DNA from: Phycisphaerae bacterium
Lineage (GTDB): Bacteria > Planctomycetota > Phycisphaerae > UBA1845 > UTPLA1
Length of the DNA stretch: 64,000 bases
Reading direction: 5' to 3'
Assembly (NCBI GenBank): GCA_019636475.1
Contig: JAHBXN010000001.1
Span: 62,001 to 126,000, forward strand
Of this stretch, positions 41,720 through 50,104 are shown one piece after another (position 1 is the first letter of the stretch; every line of letters starts with the position of its first letter). The notes beneath the pieces were generated by a model, which worked only from the letters and a program-made list of their open reading frames with translations, made no database searches and was not told where the DNA came from. Position numbers and translations under genes: made by a program.

Positions 41720-44457
41720 GTGCCAGATGTCTCAGCGGTCTGGCGTGCCTCGTTGAGTAGTTCCAGGAGCAAGCCCTGCCAGGGCGGACCTCCCAAATCA
41801 GGATGCCATGCCTGCTCGGTCTGGATTCCCTTCATCACCTCCCGGGCTTCGCCACGCCGCAACCGATGACGCAGCCAATGATAGCGGGCTTCCCAATACT
41901 CGGACGGGGCGTTGTTTCGCAACTGTCCATCCTTCAGCAGGCGTTCCCACATCGCCTCAGCCGCGAGAAGCGCCGCATCTCGATCGGACGGCAGTGTCGC
42001 GGCAGCCATGCGCTCCCGCAGCCGCGCCGCCGCGATCAGATAGTTGCCATTCGACGGGTGCTTTGAAATGAGCGATTCCAGTTCCTGCATGGCATCGGCG
42101 TATCGATCGGCCTGGGCAAGCATGTTGGCCAGACTGAAACGCACGACCGAGACATGCCGGGCATATTCCGGCCGTGACGAGATCCAATCCAGTAAGTGCC
42201 GAATTGTCGGCACTGTTTCAGCCGCCATCTTTCGAGCGTCCGACGTTCGCCCGACTTTCGCCAGACGATTCACCTCGGCCTCCATTTCGGCGGCCAGACT
42301 CACCAGGACGGTGCCGAGTTCATCGGTCGAGTTGTTCTTGAGATATTCCTCAAGGACGCGATTGGCTTCCTTGATATCACCCAAAGCCTGAAGGCAGCGA
42401 ATCCGCAATCCCAAGACACGGGGACTGGGCCGGGCTTTCTCAAGCAATTCGAGCGCGCGGCGGTAGCCCCGGACGTCTTCGCTGATGAGCAGCGAACACG
42501 CGGCCAGGCGGGACTCCTCAATCCACGAAGCAATGGTCTGTTGGGGTGGCGCGGTAATTCCGGACGGTCGGCCGGATCCGCCAATAGTGGAAGTCACCGG
42601 TTCAGCGAGTTTCACAAGGTCGTCCATCAACCGGATCCAGCCGTCGACCGCTTCGCGCGCCACATCAATCTGCCGATCGGGTGCGGAATCGCGTGGTAAC
42701 GCCTCGTACAGCCGCTGCCTGCATCGTGCGGCGTTTCGTCGCGCTTGCCAATACTCCGCCGATGATTCCGGAATACGCCCGTAGGCGGCGGCGGCGCGGC
42801 GAAACTCGCCGCCCTCCTCCAGCGACAAGGCCGCAACCCATCGCGCCTCGGCAGCTTCGGGATGAGACGGCATCGCACTGGCAAGCAGATCCGCTGCTTC
42901 GGCAAGCTTCAAGTAATCGTCCCGGGCATGACTCGTCGTCACCAACTGGCGCCAGCAGCGATAGGCGTAGTCGCAGGCGCGTTCCTCAATCGCCCTAGGC
43001 GGCGACTGACGGGCCTCGTCCAGGAAGGTCTCGGCCGCCGCGCGAAGTTCCTTTTGCTGAAAAAGGCAGACGCCCAGATTGAATCTTGCTTCGTGATGAT
43101 GCGACGAGGCATCGGGCCGTTCGAGGAGCAATCGCCACGCCTTCTCGGCATTGGCAAATCGTTCCTCAGACATAGCCTCGGATGCGATGATCAGGATTTC
43201 GACATTCGAGAGCTGCTCGAGCGACCGCTGCCGCCCCGCCAGATCATCAAGATACACCTGCACCATTCGAGGCCAGGCGCCGCCCTTTGCCGCAAGGGAT
43301 TCAAAACCGCTTAGGGCATTTTTCTCTAACGCCTCACGGCGCGGATCCTCCTTCGGCAATGTTCGCGATTCGAGCACATAGGTGCGTGCACGAATGAGCG
43401 GGGCGATTCGCACATAGAACGACGCGCCGGCATCCTGCGGCCGGAGCTTTTCAACTGATCGGCCGGCGAGCCGATCCAACCGGCGGCGAGCATCCTCGAA
43501 CCGTTTTGCGCTAACCAGTGCCTTCGCAAGCTCAAACTCCGCCCGCGACGTCACGGCTAGTGACGCAGTCGAGTCGATCACACGCTCGAGCGCCGCGAGC
43601 GACTCTTGCAGGCGCCCGAGCTCGCGAAGCGCCACTCCCGCCCCAAGCAATGCGGCATACTTCTTGTCGGGATCGTTCGCGGTTCGGGAAGCCTGATCGA
43701 ACGCGGCGAGCGAATCTTCGAGCATCCTCGACCGGGCCGGGTCACTCATCGCCGAAATGGCGGCAAGATACACCTCCGTCCACGCCCGGTTCAGCCGCTG
43801 CTGCTTCAAGAGCAGGGGAATCTGGTCTGCGATTCCCAGCAGCAGATACTGTTCCTCGTTCGTACGAAGGCCGATGTCGAGATCTTCCAGAATCCGACCG
43901 GCCGCCAGATAGTAGTCGCGAGCCTCCTTCAAACGAGATGCCAGTCTATCGGCATCAAACTTAATGCCAGCGGTAATTTCAAACTGATCAAGATCGGCCG
44001 CGACTGAGTAACGCAGAATAAGATCGCCCAACTCGACTCTCCATTGAGCAATATCAAAGGAGCGACGCTCACCGCGCATCCAGCTCGGGTCGGTCGATAA
44101 TTGGATTACCCGACGATACTCTTCGATCGCACGGTTCAACAGCCGCTCTCGCACTTCCGCGGACTTCTCGGTGGCGGCGGCATGGGCAAATGCCCTGGCA
44201 ATGTAGACCCGGTGCATCACGGGCGCGTCGGCCAGCAATTCCTCAACCAGTTCCGGCATATCGCGCTGGATCAGTCCCACGACCAGGCGACGCTGATCGG
44301 AAGGCAGGCTGTCGTCCGGCTCGTCAGCCGCGCGCGCAGCCGAAGCACCAATGAGTAACAATGCAGCGGCCGTGATGGCGCGAAGAAACGGACCGAAGTC
44401 GGGCGTTGCGTGGAATCGCGTCGAACCGCATGAGTCAGGGTTTCGCAGCCTTTGCAT
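41716..44457 (-). CDS. Large secreted TPR-repeat protein
   Basis: 913 residues from the ATG at 44457, which overlaps the stop of exbD as TGATG. The signal peptide lies at about 25-43 (AITAAALLLIGASAARAAD). The rest is almost all helical TPR-like repeats, for example LGAGVALRELGRLQESLAALERVI, HHEARFNLGVCLFQQKELRAAAETF and FSLANMLAQADRYADAMQELESL (in outline). It probably works in the periplasm as a scaffold for the ExbB/ExbD motor complex encoded just upstream. Confidence 0.82.
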   Translation of the reverse strand: MQRLRNPDSCGSTRFHATPDFGPFLRAITAAALLLIGASAARAADEPDDSLPSDQRRLVVGLIQRDMPELVEELLADAPVMHRVYIARAFAHAAATEKSAEVRERLLNRAIEEYRRVIQLSTDPSWMRGERRSFDIAQWRVELGDLILRYSVAADLDQFEITAGIKFDADRLASRLKEARDYYLAAGRILEDLDIGLRTNEEQYLLLGIADQIPLLLKQQRLNRAWTEVYLAAISAMSDPARSRMLEDSLAAFDQASRTANDPDKKYAALLGAGVALRELGRLQESLAALERVIDSTASLAVTSRAEFELAKALVSAKRFEDARRRLDRLAGRSVEKLRPQDAGASFYVRIAPLIRARTYVLESRTLPKEDPRREALEKNALSGFESLAAKGGAWPRMVQVYLDDLAGRQRSLEQLSNVEILIIASEAMSEERFANAEKAWRLLLERPDASSHHHEARFNLGVCLFQQKELRAAAETFLDEARQSPPRAIEERACDYAYRCWRQLVTTSHARDDYLKLAEAADLLASAMPSHPEAAEARWVAALSLEEGGEFRRAAAAYGRIPESSAEYWQARRNAARCRQRLYEALPRDSAPDRQIDVAREAVDGWIRLMDDLVKLAEPVTSTIGGSGRPSGITAPPQQTIASWIEESRLAACSLLISEDVRGYRRALELLEKARPSPRVLGLRIRCLQALGDIKEANRVLEEYLKNNSTDELGTVLVSLAAEMEAEVNRLAKVGRTSDARKMAAETVPTIRHLLDWISSRPEYARHVSVVRFSLANMLAQADRYADAMQELESLISKHPSNGNYLIAAARLRERMAAATLPSDRDAALLAAEAMWERLLKDGQLRNNAPSEYWEARYHWLRHRLRRGEAREVMKGIQTEQAWHPDLGGPPWQGLLLELLNEARQTAETSGT

Positions 44458-44924
44458 CAGTTCACGTCGATCTTCACATTCGGATTCACGGCGAATTGGA
44501 TGTTTCCGAAGCCGGAGCGGACGCAGGCGTCCATCGCAGAGATCACGCACTGATACGGGACTCCCGGTTCGGATCCGATGAGGATGCGCCCCTGCGGATC
44601 CGCGCCAGCCTGAAGGCGTTCATGCAGAAGGGCCGCCAATGCGGCAAACGAATTTTCAGAAAGCTCGCGATCCATCAGGACGATGCGGCATCCCGGTGGC
44701 GATTCCTGCTCCATCAGGACGATCTGGACAATCGGCACGACTGACACCTGCGCGCCGCCGCCGGGGCCGACCTGCGAAGGCAACTCCGTCGGCAGGACGC
44801 CCTCAGACACGGTGACGCTCGTTCCCAGCATGAAGAAAATGAGAATCACCATGACGACGTCAACCATCGACGCGAGATTCGGTGCGTAGCTTGCGGTGAC
44901 AGGGAAACCGCGACGAGGCGTCAT
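44457..44924 (-). CDS. ExbD/TolR-type stator protein (second copy)
   Basis: 155 residues. One N-terminal membrane segment, LASMVDVVMVILIFFML, which holds the Asp expected to carry protons, then a periplasmic domain ending GNIQFAVNPNVKIDV. It overlaps the other exbD by four bases and the TPR gene by one, so all three are coupled. Confidence 0.9.
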   Translation of the reverse strand: MTPRRGFPVTASYAPNLASMVDVVMVILIFFMLGTSVTVSEGVLPTELPSQVGPGGGAQVSVVPIVQIVLMEQESPPGCRIVLMDRELSENSFAALAALLHERLQAGADPQGRILIGSEPGVPYQCVISAMDACVRSGFGNIQFAVNPNVKIDVN

Positions 44925-45367
44925 TGCGAGGTCTCCTCGCGCGGCACGGCGCTGAATGTGACTTTCTGAATTCCCGATTTCGCGCAGCCCAGCATGACCG
45001 CCTGCACATATTTATAGGGCAAACTTCGCTCGGCGCGGATGACGCAGTTCACCTCTCCGCGACGGGCGCGCTCGCGCTGAAGACGCTCAAGCAAACCGGA
45101 GAGCGTTGTCTCCTTTTCCTGCACAAGGTAGATCGCGCCATCGCCGCCGGTCGTTCGGGCATCGCGAATATTGATGACCAGCCGATCGCCGAGTTCCTTT
45201 CGTTCAACGGTTTTCGCGGAGACTGCAAGCGGCAGATCGATCGCACTGTTCTCGTTTTTCACCATCTCGGTTGTCAGCATGAAGAAAACCATCAGGCACA
45301 TGGTCACGTCGACCATTGAAGCCAGGTTGATCTTGACAGGAGTTGGTGGCGGTGGTGCTTTCATCAT
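44921..45367 (-). CDS. ExbD/TolR-type stator protein (first copy)
   Basis: 148 residues. The membrane segment NLASMVDVTMCLMVFFML carries the conserved Asp of ExbD/TolR, and the periplasmic part has RLVINIRDAR and SLPYKYVQAVMLGCAKSGIQKVTF (in outline). The gene starts 13 bases after the ExbB-like gene. Confidence 0.92.
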   Translation of the reverse strand: MMKAPPPPTPVKINLASMVDVTMCLMVFFMLTTEMVKNENSAIDLPLAVSAKTVERKELGDRLVINIRDARTTGGDGAIYLVQEKETTLSGLLERLQRERARRGEVNCVIRAERSLPYKYVQAVMLGCAKSGIQKVTFSAVPREETSQ

Positions 45368-45380
45368 CTCACTGCACTCG

Positions 45381-46280
45381 TCAATCCGCGAGCTGCACGG
45401 GTCCCGGCGGATTCAGCGGAGCCGCTGTGGGGCGCGGTACGGTCGATCCGGGAAGCGACCCTGTGAAAGGCCCGGCGGACACGGGAGCAGCGCCAGCCGG
45501 CGTTACGTTTCCAGCGATCGTCGATGCGCCCCCGGCTGCTGTGCCCGGCACCACCGGAGCCGGTCGGAAATACTCAAGAATATCGACCGACGAGGCATGG
45601 GCGGCGACCGTCAGCGAATCGACACGATTGCGACAGATTCCGAAGAAGAGCATCGACACGATCGCCACGATCAATCCGAGAAAGGTGCTTACGAGCGCAA
45701 GGCTGATTCCGCCGGCAAGATTGTCCGCCCCGTAGGCACCGGATCGCATCCGCTGAAAGGACTCGATCATGCCGATGACTGTGCCGAGCAGACCGAGCAG
45801 CGGGCAGATGTTGCCAATGATGTTCAGGTACTCCACGCGTCTGAACAAGCGGCTGCGCCACGCCATCGCGCGCTCCTCGACCGCCTCCTGCATCGCCTGA
45901 AAGCCGTGCCTTCCGTGTCGAAGGCCGACGGTCAGCACGTCGCCGAACATCGTCCTGCTCTTGCTGAGCTTCTCGATGCATTCCTTGAACTGTCGCCGCT
46001 CCACAAGTTCGCGGGTTTCCCTGACCTCCGCTTCCGAGATCATCGTCGATCGCCGAATCGTGAAGAAATGTTCAAAGATAATGATCGCCGACCAGAGGGA
46101 GATCAGGCCCATCACCGGCCCAAGCCAACCAGCGCCGGTCATCACGATCTGCAGGAAGGATGCCTGCGAATTTGCAGGCGCCTGATCGGCAGCCAGAACC
46201 GGCGTGGCAAACGATGCCACCAGCATCATTCCGGCAAGTGGCAATACGTGTCGGCGACCTGAGTCTGACACACACTTCAT
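45381..46280 (-). CDS. MotA/TolQ/ExbB-family proton channel protein
   Basis: 299 residues. A cleavable signal (LAGMMLVASFATPVLAAD) is followed by a membrane segment, a cytoplasmic helical region (ELVERRQFKECIEKLSKSRTMFG) and the conserved ExbB pair: NIIGNICPLLGLLGTVIGMIESF and ISLALVSTFLGLIVAIVSMLFFG (in outline). The Pro/Ala-rich tail after about 245 is unusual. With the two ExbD proteins it should convert proton-motive force into mechanical work across the periplasm; what it drives is not known. Confidence 0.92.
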   Translation of the reverse strand: MKCVSDSGRRHVLPLAGMMLVASFATPVLAADQAPANSQASFLQIVMTGAGWLGPVMGLISLWSAIIIFEHFFTIRRSTMISEAEVRETRELVERRQFKECIEKLSKSRTMFGDVLTVGLRHGRHGFQAMQEAVEERAMAWRSRLFRRVEYLNIIGNICPLLGLLGTVIGMIESFQRMRSGAYGADNLAGGISLALVSTFLGLIVAIVSMLFFGICRNRVDSLTVAAHASSVDILEYFRPAPVVPGTAAGGASTIAGNVTPAGAAPVSAGPFTGSLPGSTVPRPTAAPLNPPGPVQLAD

Positions 46281-46382
46281 AAGTTACTTCCTCAGTTTTG
46301 CATTAACTATTCGGCATCGATTCGCATTGCCGGCATCATCAGCCTGGCTGCATCGAGCGACCGCGCCTCGCGGCGGACCTGA

Positions 46383-47468
46383 CTATGACCGATTCACATC
46401 GGCCTGCGTTACATGTTTGAAGCTACCGCCGTTGGACTCGGCGATGGACCGCAGCACCCGCTCGCCCTTCCCCATCGTATCGTAAATGAACAGGATCGTG
46501 TTGACGATCGTCCGGTTGCCGCGGTTCCGCTGTTTGATCTGTGCGATAATTTTTTCGTTGTCCTCCCCGAAGTCACCGTCAGACAAGAGGAACATGATGT
46601 CCGGGCGGTATCCGAGCGCCTTGCGAATCGCGTCCAGCGGTTCGGTCTGTCCCTCGGGCACGACGCGTTTGATCGCATCAAACGCCGCACGCTTGTTTTC
46701 GGCTGTTGCCTGACGCAGCCGGGTGGACCATTCGGTTGCCTGGCCTTGATTGAACCAGATTACGTTGAACATCTGATCCGCGTCGAGCGCGCCGATTGCC
46801 CGCATCAGCTCGCGTTGCAGTGACGTGAATGTGTCGCTCATTGAGCCGCTACGGTCCATGACGTAAATGATGGAACGCGCCTGCTGGCCTTTTCCGACGC
46901 CCCACATTCCGCTGATCGGGCCGCCACCGGCCACGTCGCGATCGCCGAGCCCGCTGCCCTGGCCATCGCTCGAGCTCGCGACACCGACCGCGGCTCCCGT
47001 TCCAACAATATCGCCCTGCCTCAACTCCTCCACCGCGATCGAATTCAGGCCTGAACTCCCGACGTCAACGGCCTGAACCTGAAGTGACTTCTCATTCTTG
47101 AGCAGGCTCGACAGGTCCTGGATCACGTCGTCCGGGTCAGACTGCCCCGCTTGCCGAGAGTCCGGACGATCGAGGTTGGCCTTGCCTGGAAAGAGAAAAC
47201 TGCCTGTCTGCTCTGTTGCGGTGGTCTGGGCTACGACACGCGCTGTAAATTCACTGTTCATTCGGCTTGCGCCGACACCGGCCGCCCAACCGCTCAAGCT
47301 CAACAGGAAGACGAATAGCAGATGGCAAAGCAGGCTTAACCCGAATGGGCCGAGGTGATGAACAATTTCGGCTCCGAACGATCTTTCCAGTCCCGTTCCT
47401 GCACGGCGCGGCGCTGAGCGAGCGATGCGTCGTCCAGCCGGGGCAGGTTGGGCTGTTCGGGGGGGCAA
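46383..47468 (-). CDS. Membrane-anchored von Willebrand factor A domain protein
   Basis: 361 residues from a TTG at 47468, chosen because AAGGAG lies 8 bases upstream; the frame is open farther up with no better site. One membrane segment (LLCHLLFVFLLSLSGWAAGV) near residues 45-65 is followed by a Gly-rich linker (QGSGLGDRDVAGGGPISG) and a VWA domain with an intact metal site: YVMDRSGSMSDT, then a Thr-containing region, and LLSDGDFGED. It is upstream of the ExbB-like gene in the same direction (102-base gap) and is probably part of the same envelope machine. Confidence 0.83.
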   Translation of the reverse strand: MPPRTAQPAPAGRRIARSAPRRAGTGLERSFGAEIVHHLGPFGLSLLCHLLFVFLLSLSGWAAGVGASRMNSEFTARVVAQTTATEQTGSFLFPGKANLDRPDSRQAGQSDPDDVIQDLSSLLKNEKSLQVQAVDVGSSGLNSIAVEELRQGDIVGTGAAVGVASSSDGQGSGLGDRDVAGGGPISGMWGVGKGQQARSIIYVMDRSGSMSDTFTSLQRELMRAIGALDADQMFNVIWFNQGQATEWSTRLRQATAENKRAAFDAIKRVVPEGQTEPLDAIRKALGYRPDIMFLLSDGDFGEDNEKIIAQIKQRNRGNRTIVNTILFIYDTMGKGERVLRSIAESNGGSFKHVTQADVNRS

Positions 47469-47684
47469 TTGCGGGGCTCCTTCCACGGTGCGGCGACCGT
47501 GCGACCCGCCGGCGTGTCGCGTGGTATGCAAAAAACGGACGATACCGAATTATATCGGCCAACAGACGTCGTTCAACGAATCCCCCGCTGCGCGTCCAAT
47601 TCCATTCGACCGACGTCGCAGACGTGTCCTGGTCAGAGGCTCGGATGCACTCCAGAGACTCATATCACCACGTCCCGTAAGACT

Positions 47685-47713
47685 TTGACCCCACTCCGCG
47701 CGGATGGTAGGAT
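47685..47713 (+). promoter_or_regulatory. Promoter before the 47.7 kb secreted protein
   Basis: TTGACC (47685-47690), 17 bases, TAGGAT (47708-47713). Transcription would start about 47720, almost on the ATG at 47718, so either the message is leaderless or translation starts at a later ATG. Confidence 0.5.
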
Positions 47714-47717
47714 CTGA

Positions 47718-49133
47718 ATGAGGGGATTCAGGGGAATTTGGTCGTCGCTTGGGCAGTCGCAATTTCGGTTGGTGATCGACCGGAATAGCAGCATGCCTCA
47801 TACCGGACGGGTGACTGCAACCCAGTCGCCATCCCTCGCGTGTTTGAATGAGATCCCGCACCATCGGGGCGGCACTGCGTCCGAGATGACGCGGTGGGCA
47901 TTGCCGGGAAATCGGAGTCGGACCTTGGATCGCGCGATTCGGATTCTCATTTCCGCGCTGTTCTGCACGGGAATCGTGTCCACGGAGACGCTTCGCGCCG
48001 ACGATCTCGATCTTCCCGACGGAACCTCCTCAGTGGAGAAAACGGCCCAGTCGCAAGACACCGGTTCCGCACGTCAGCCCGGCAGGAATGACTCGCGGAC
48101 CGGCTCCGTCAGTCGGGCCTATGAAGCGCTCGACCGCGGTGAAGCGGATGCGGCCGCGGCAATCATTTCCGAGCGCGGGCTGAGCGTTTCCGCCGTCGAC
48201 CGGCATACGATCGAAGGTCGTATATCATTTCTGAAAGGTCGCCTTTCACCCGCGCGACGGTCACTTCAATCGGCCATCAAGCTGGATGCACGCCGGGCAG
48301 ATAATCACTACTGGCTTGGCCGGGTATATCAGTCTGACGGCGCCCATGCACTTGCGGTATCGAGCTTTCAGCGGGCCTACTCGCTGGGACTGGACAGCTG
48401 CGATCTGCACCTGAATTGGGCTCGCTCGCTCGATGCGTCTGATGTCGTGCTTGGAGAGGTGCGCCAAGAGCGCTGGAACACTGAATTTACCGTCACGCCG
48501 TCGATCGGGCAATTCGCATTTGACGGCATCGTCGCTCAGCATGTTCGCGGGCGACCTGATGTTGTGATCGTCGCCCCGCAACGCAGCGCGATCTACCAGA
48601 TCCATAGGGCGATCGCCGCCGATCCGAATCGTGCTGATGCGAAGTGTTTCGCCGGCGCGCTCTGGGCAAAGTTGAATCAGCATCGAATGTCCGTAGAGTT
48701 GATCGAATCGGCGCTTCGAGCGCTGAAGCCGACCGATCGCGCCCGAGGTCATGAAATCCTGGCGACCAGTTCGCTCGCTCTGGGTCGCCTCGATCGGTAT
48801 ATCGAGCATACGAAGGAACACATGCGCCTCTCGGGCGGCATTGATACCGGACGGCTGGCAGCCGCTTACGATGTCGCCGCCGACGAAGCATCGGCCCGCG
48901 GGCAATTGAAAAAGCAGATCGGCTACCTCACATTTGCAGCGGAATTGGACACGACTCCTCAGCGCCTGATTCGACTGGCTGATGCCCTGCTTCTGGCACA
49001 GCGTGCCGAGGACGCCCACCGCTATCTGACGGACGCACTCGAGAAACGACCTTCTCGCGCCGAGCGCGCGGAGATCAATCAGCGCCTCGCAAGGACCAGC
49101 TTCCTCACCGCACCCGAAAGCTCCCCCCCCTGA
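47718..49133 (+). CDS. Secreted TPR-like repeat protein
   Basis: 471 residues from the first ATG. A hydrophobic segment, IRILISALFCTGIVSTETLRAD, lies at about 74-95, so the later ATG at 47886 would give a normal signal peptide and 415 residues; neither start has a clear ribosome site. TPR-like helices follow: SRAYEALDRGEADAAAAII, ADNHYWLGRVYQSDGAHALAVSSFQRAYSLG (in outline) and ADAKCFAGALWAKLNQHRMSVELIESAL. Function unknown. Confidence 0.72.
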   Translation: MRGFRGIWSSLGQSQFRLVIDRNSSMPHTGRVTATQSPSLACLNEIPHHRGGTASEMTRWALPGNRSRTLDRAIRILISALFCTGIVSTETLRADDLDLPDGTSSVEKTAQSQDTGSARQPGRNDSRTGSVSRAYEALDRGEADAAAAIISERGLSVSAVDRHTIEGRISFLKGRLSPARRSLQSAIKLDARRADNHYWLGRVYQSDGAHALAVSSFQRAYSLGLDSCDLHLNWARSLDASDVVLGEVRQERWNTEFTVTPSIGQFAFDGIVAQHVRGRPDVVIVAPQRSAIYQIHRAIAADPNRADAKCFAGALWAKLNQHRMSVELIESALRALKPTDRARGHEILATSSLALGRLDRYIEHTKEHMRLSGGIDTGRLAAAYDVAADEASARGQLKKQIGYLTFAAELDTTPQRLIRLADALLLAQRAEDAHRYLTDALEKRPSRAERAEINQRLARTSFLTAPESSPP

Positions 49134-49168
49134 CCGGATGTCAGCGTGCGGCAGACGATTGAACTTCT

Positions 49169-50083
49169 ATGAATATCGCCCTTGTCACCTGCCGAAAGCT
49201 GCCGGATTGGGAAATCGATGATCGCCCGTTGAAAACGGCGTTCGCAGCCCGCGGCGCGATGACCCTTCATCCCACCTGGGACGACGCATCTTTCGACTGG
49301 ACGTCCTGCGACGCCTGCCTGATCCGAACGACATGGGATTATGTCCCGCGACGAGATGAATTCGTCGAATGGGCCCAGCGGGTTGACAAAGTGACACCCA
49401 TCTTTAACCCGCCGGAGATCGTGCGATGGAACACCCACAAGGGGTATCTCCGCGATCTGGAACTCCGTGGCATCCCGACGATTCCAACGATCTGGCTCAA
49501 GGCGGGCGGCGAGGACTCGCATTGGCGGGAATCAATGGCCGAGCGGGGCTGGAAGCGAGGGTTTCTCAAGCCGGTGATCGGATCCGCGGCCCATGACACC
49601 CTTCGGTTTGACCTTACGCCCGAAGGCACGGCTTCGGCTTCGCAGCACCTCCAGCGTCTTGCCTCCGGCCGCCCCATGATGCTTCAACCCTACCTGTCCC
49701 GGGTTGAGTCCGAAGGCGAATACTCCGTAATCCTGATTGACGGGCAGGTTTCTCACGCGGTCCGAAAGTTCCCGGTACCCGGCGATTACCGCGTCCAGGA
49801 TGATCATGGAGGCAAGGACGAGCCTGCGGACCTTGATGCCGCAGTCCTGACACTTGCACGTCGAATCGTCCAGACGGCGGGAGACTGGGTCAGCCGGCCC
49901 GTCGACAGGCCGCTGCTCTACGCCCGGGTTGACCTGCTCCGCGACGACGAGGGGAATTTCGTGCTGACAGAGCTGGAATTGGTTGAGCCGTCGCTCTTCC
50001 TGCGACACGGTCCCGCGACGGCCGACTGCCTTGCCGATGCATTGCTCAAGCGTCTGGAAGGCCGCAAGTCGTCCGGAGACTGA
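49169..50083 (+). CDS. ATP-grasp ligase, RimK/DcsG-like
   Basis: 304 residues. N-terminal domain with RTTWDYVPRRDEFVEW; the ATP-grasp core has LKPVIGSAAHDTLRF, MMLQPYLSRVESEGEYSVILI, GDYRVQDDHGG and YARVDLLRDDEGNFVLTELELVEPSLFL (in outline), with the metal-binding Glu residues. This group includes DcsG of cycloserine synthesis and glutathione-synthetase-like enzymes; it joins a carboxylate to an amine or thiol using ATP. The substrate is not predictable here, and no partner biosynthesis gene is adjacent. Confidence 0.85.
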   Translation: MNIALVTCRKLPDWEIDDRPLKTAFAARGAMTLHPTWDDASFDWTSCDACLIRTTWDYVPRRDEFVEWAQRVDKVTPIFNPPEIVRWNTHKGYLRDLELRGIPTIPTIWLKAGGEDSHWRESMAERGWKRGFLKPVIGSAAHDTLRFDLTPEGTASASQHLQRLASGRPMMLQPYLSRVESEGEYSVILIDGQVSHAVRKFPVPGDYRVQDDHGGKDEPADLDAAVLTLARRIVQTAGDWVSRPVDRPLLYARVDLLRDDEGNFVLTELELVEPSLFLRHGPATADCLADALLKRLEGRKSSGD

Positions 50084-50104
50084 CCCACCGAACCGCTATC
50101 TGTG

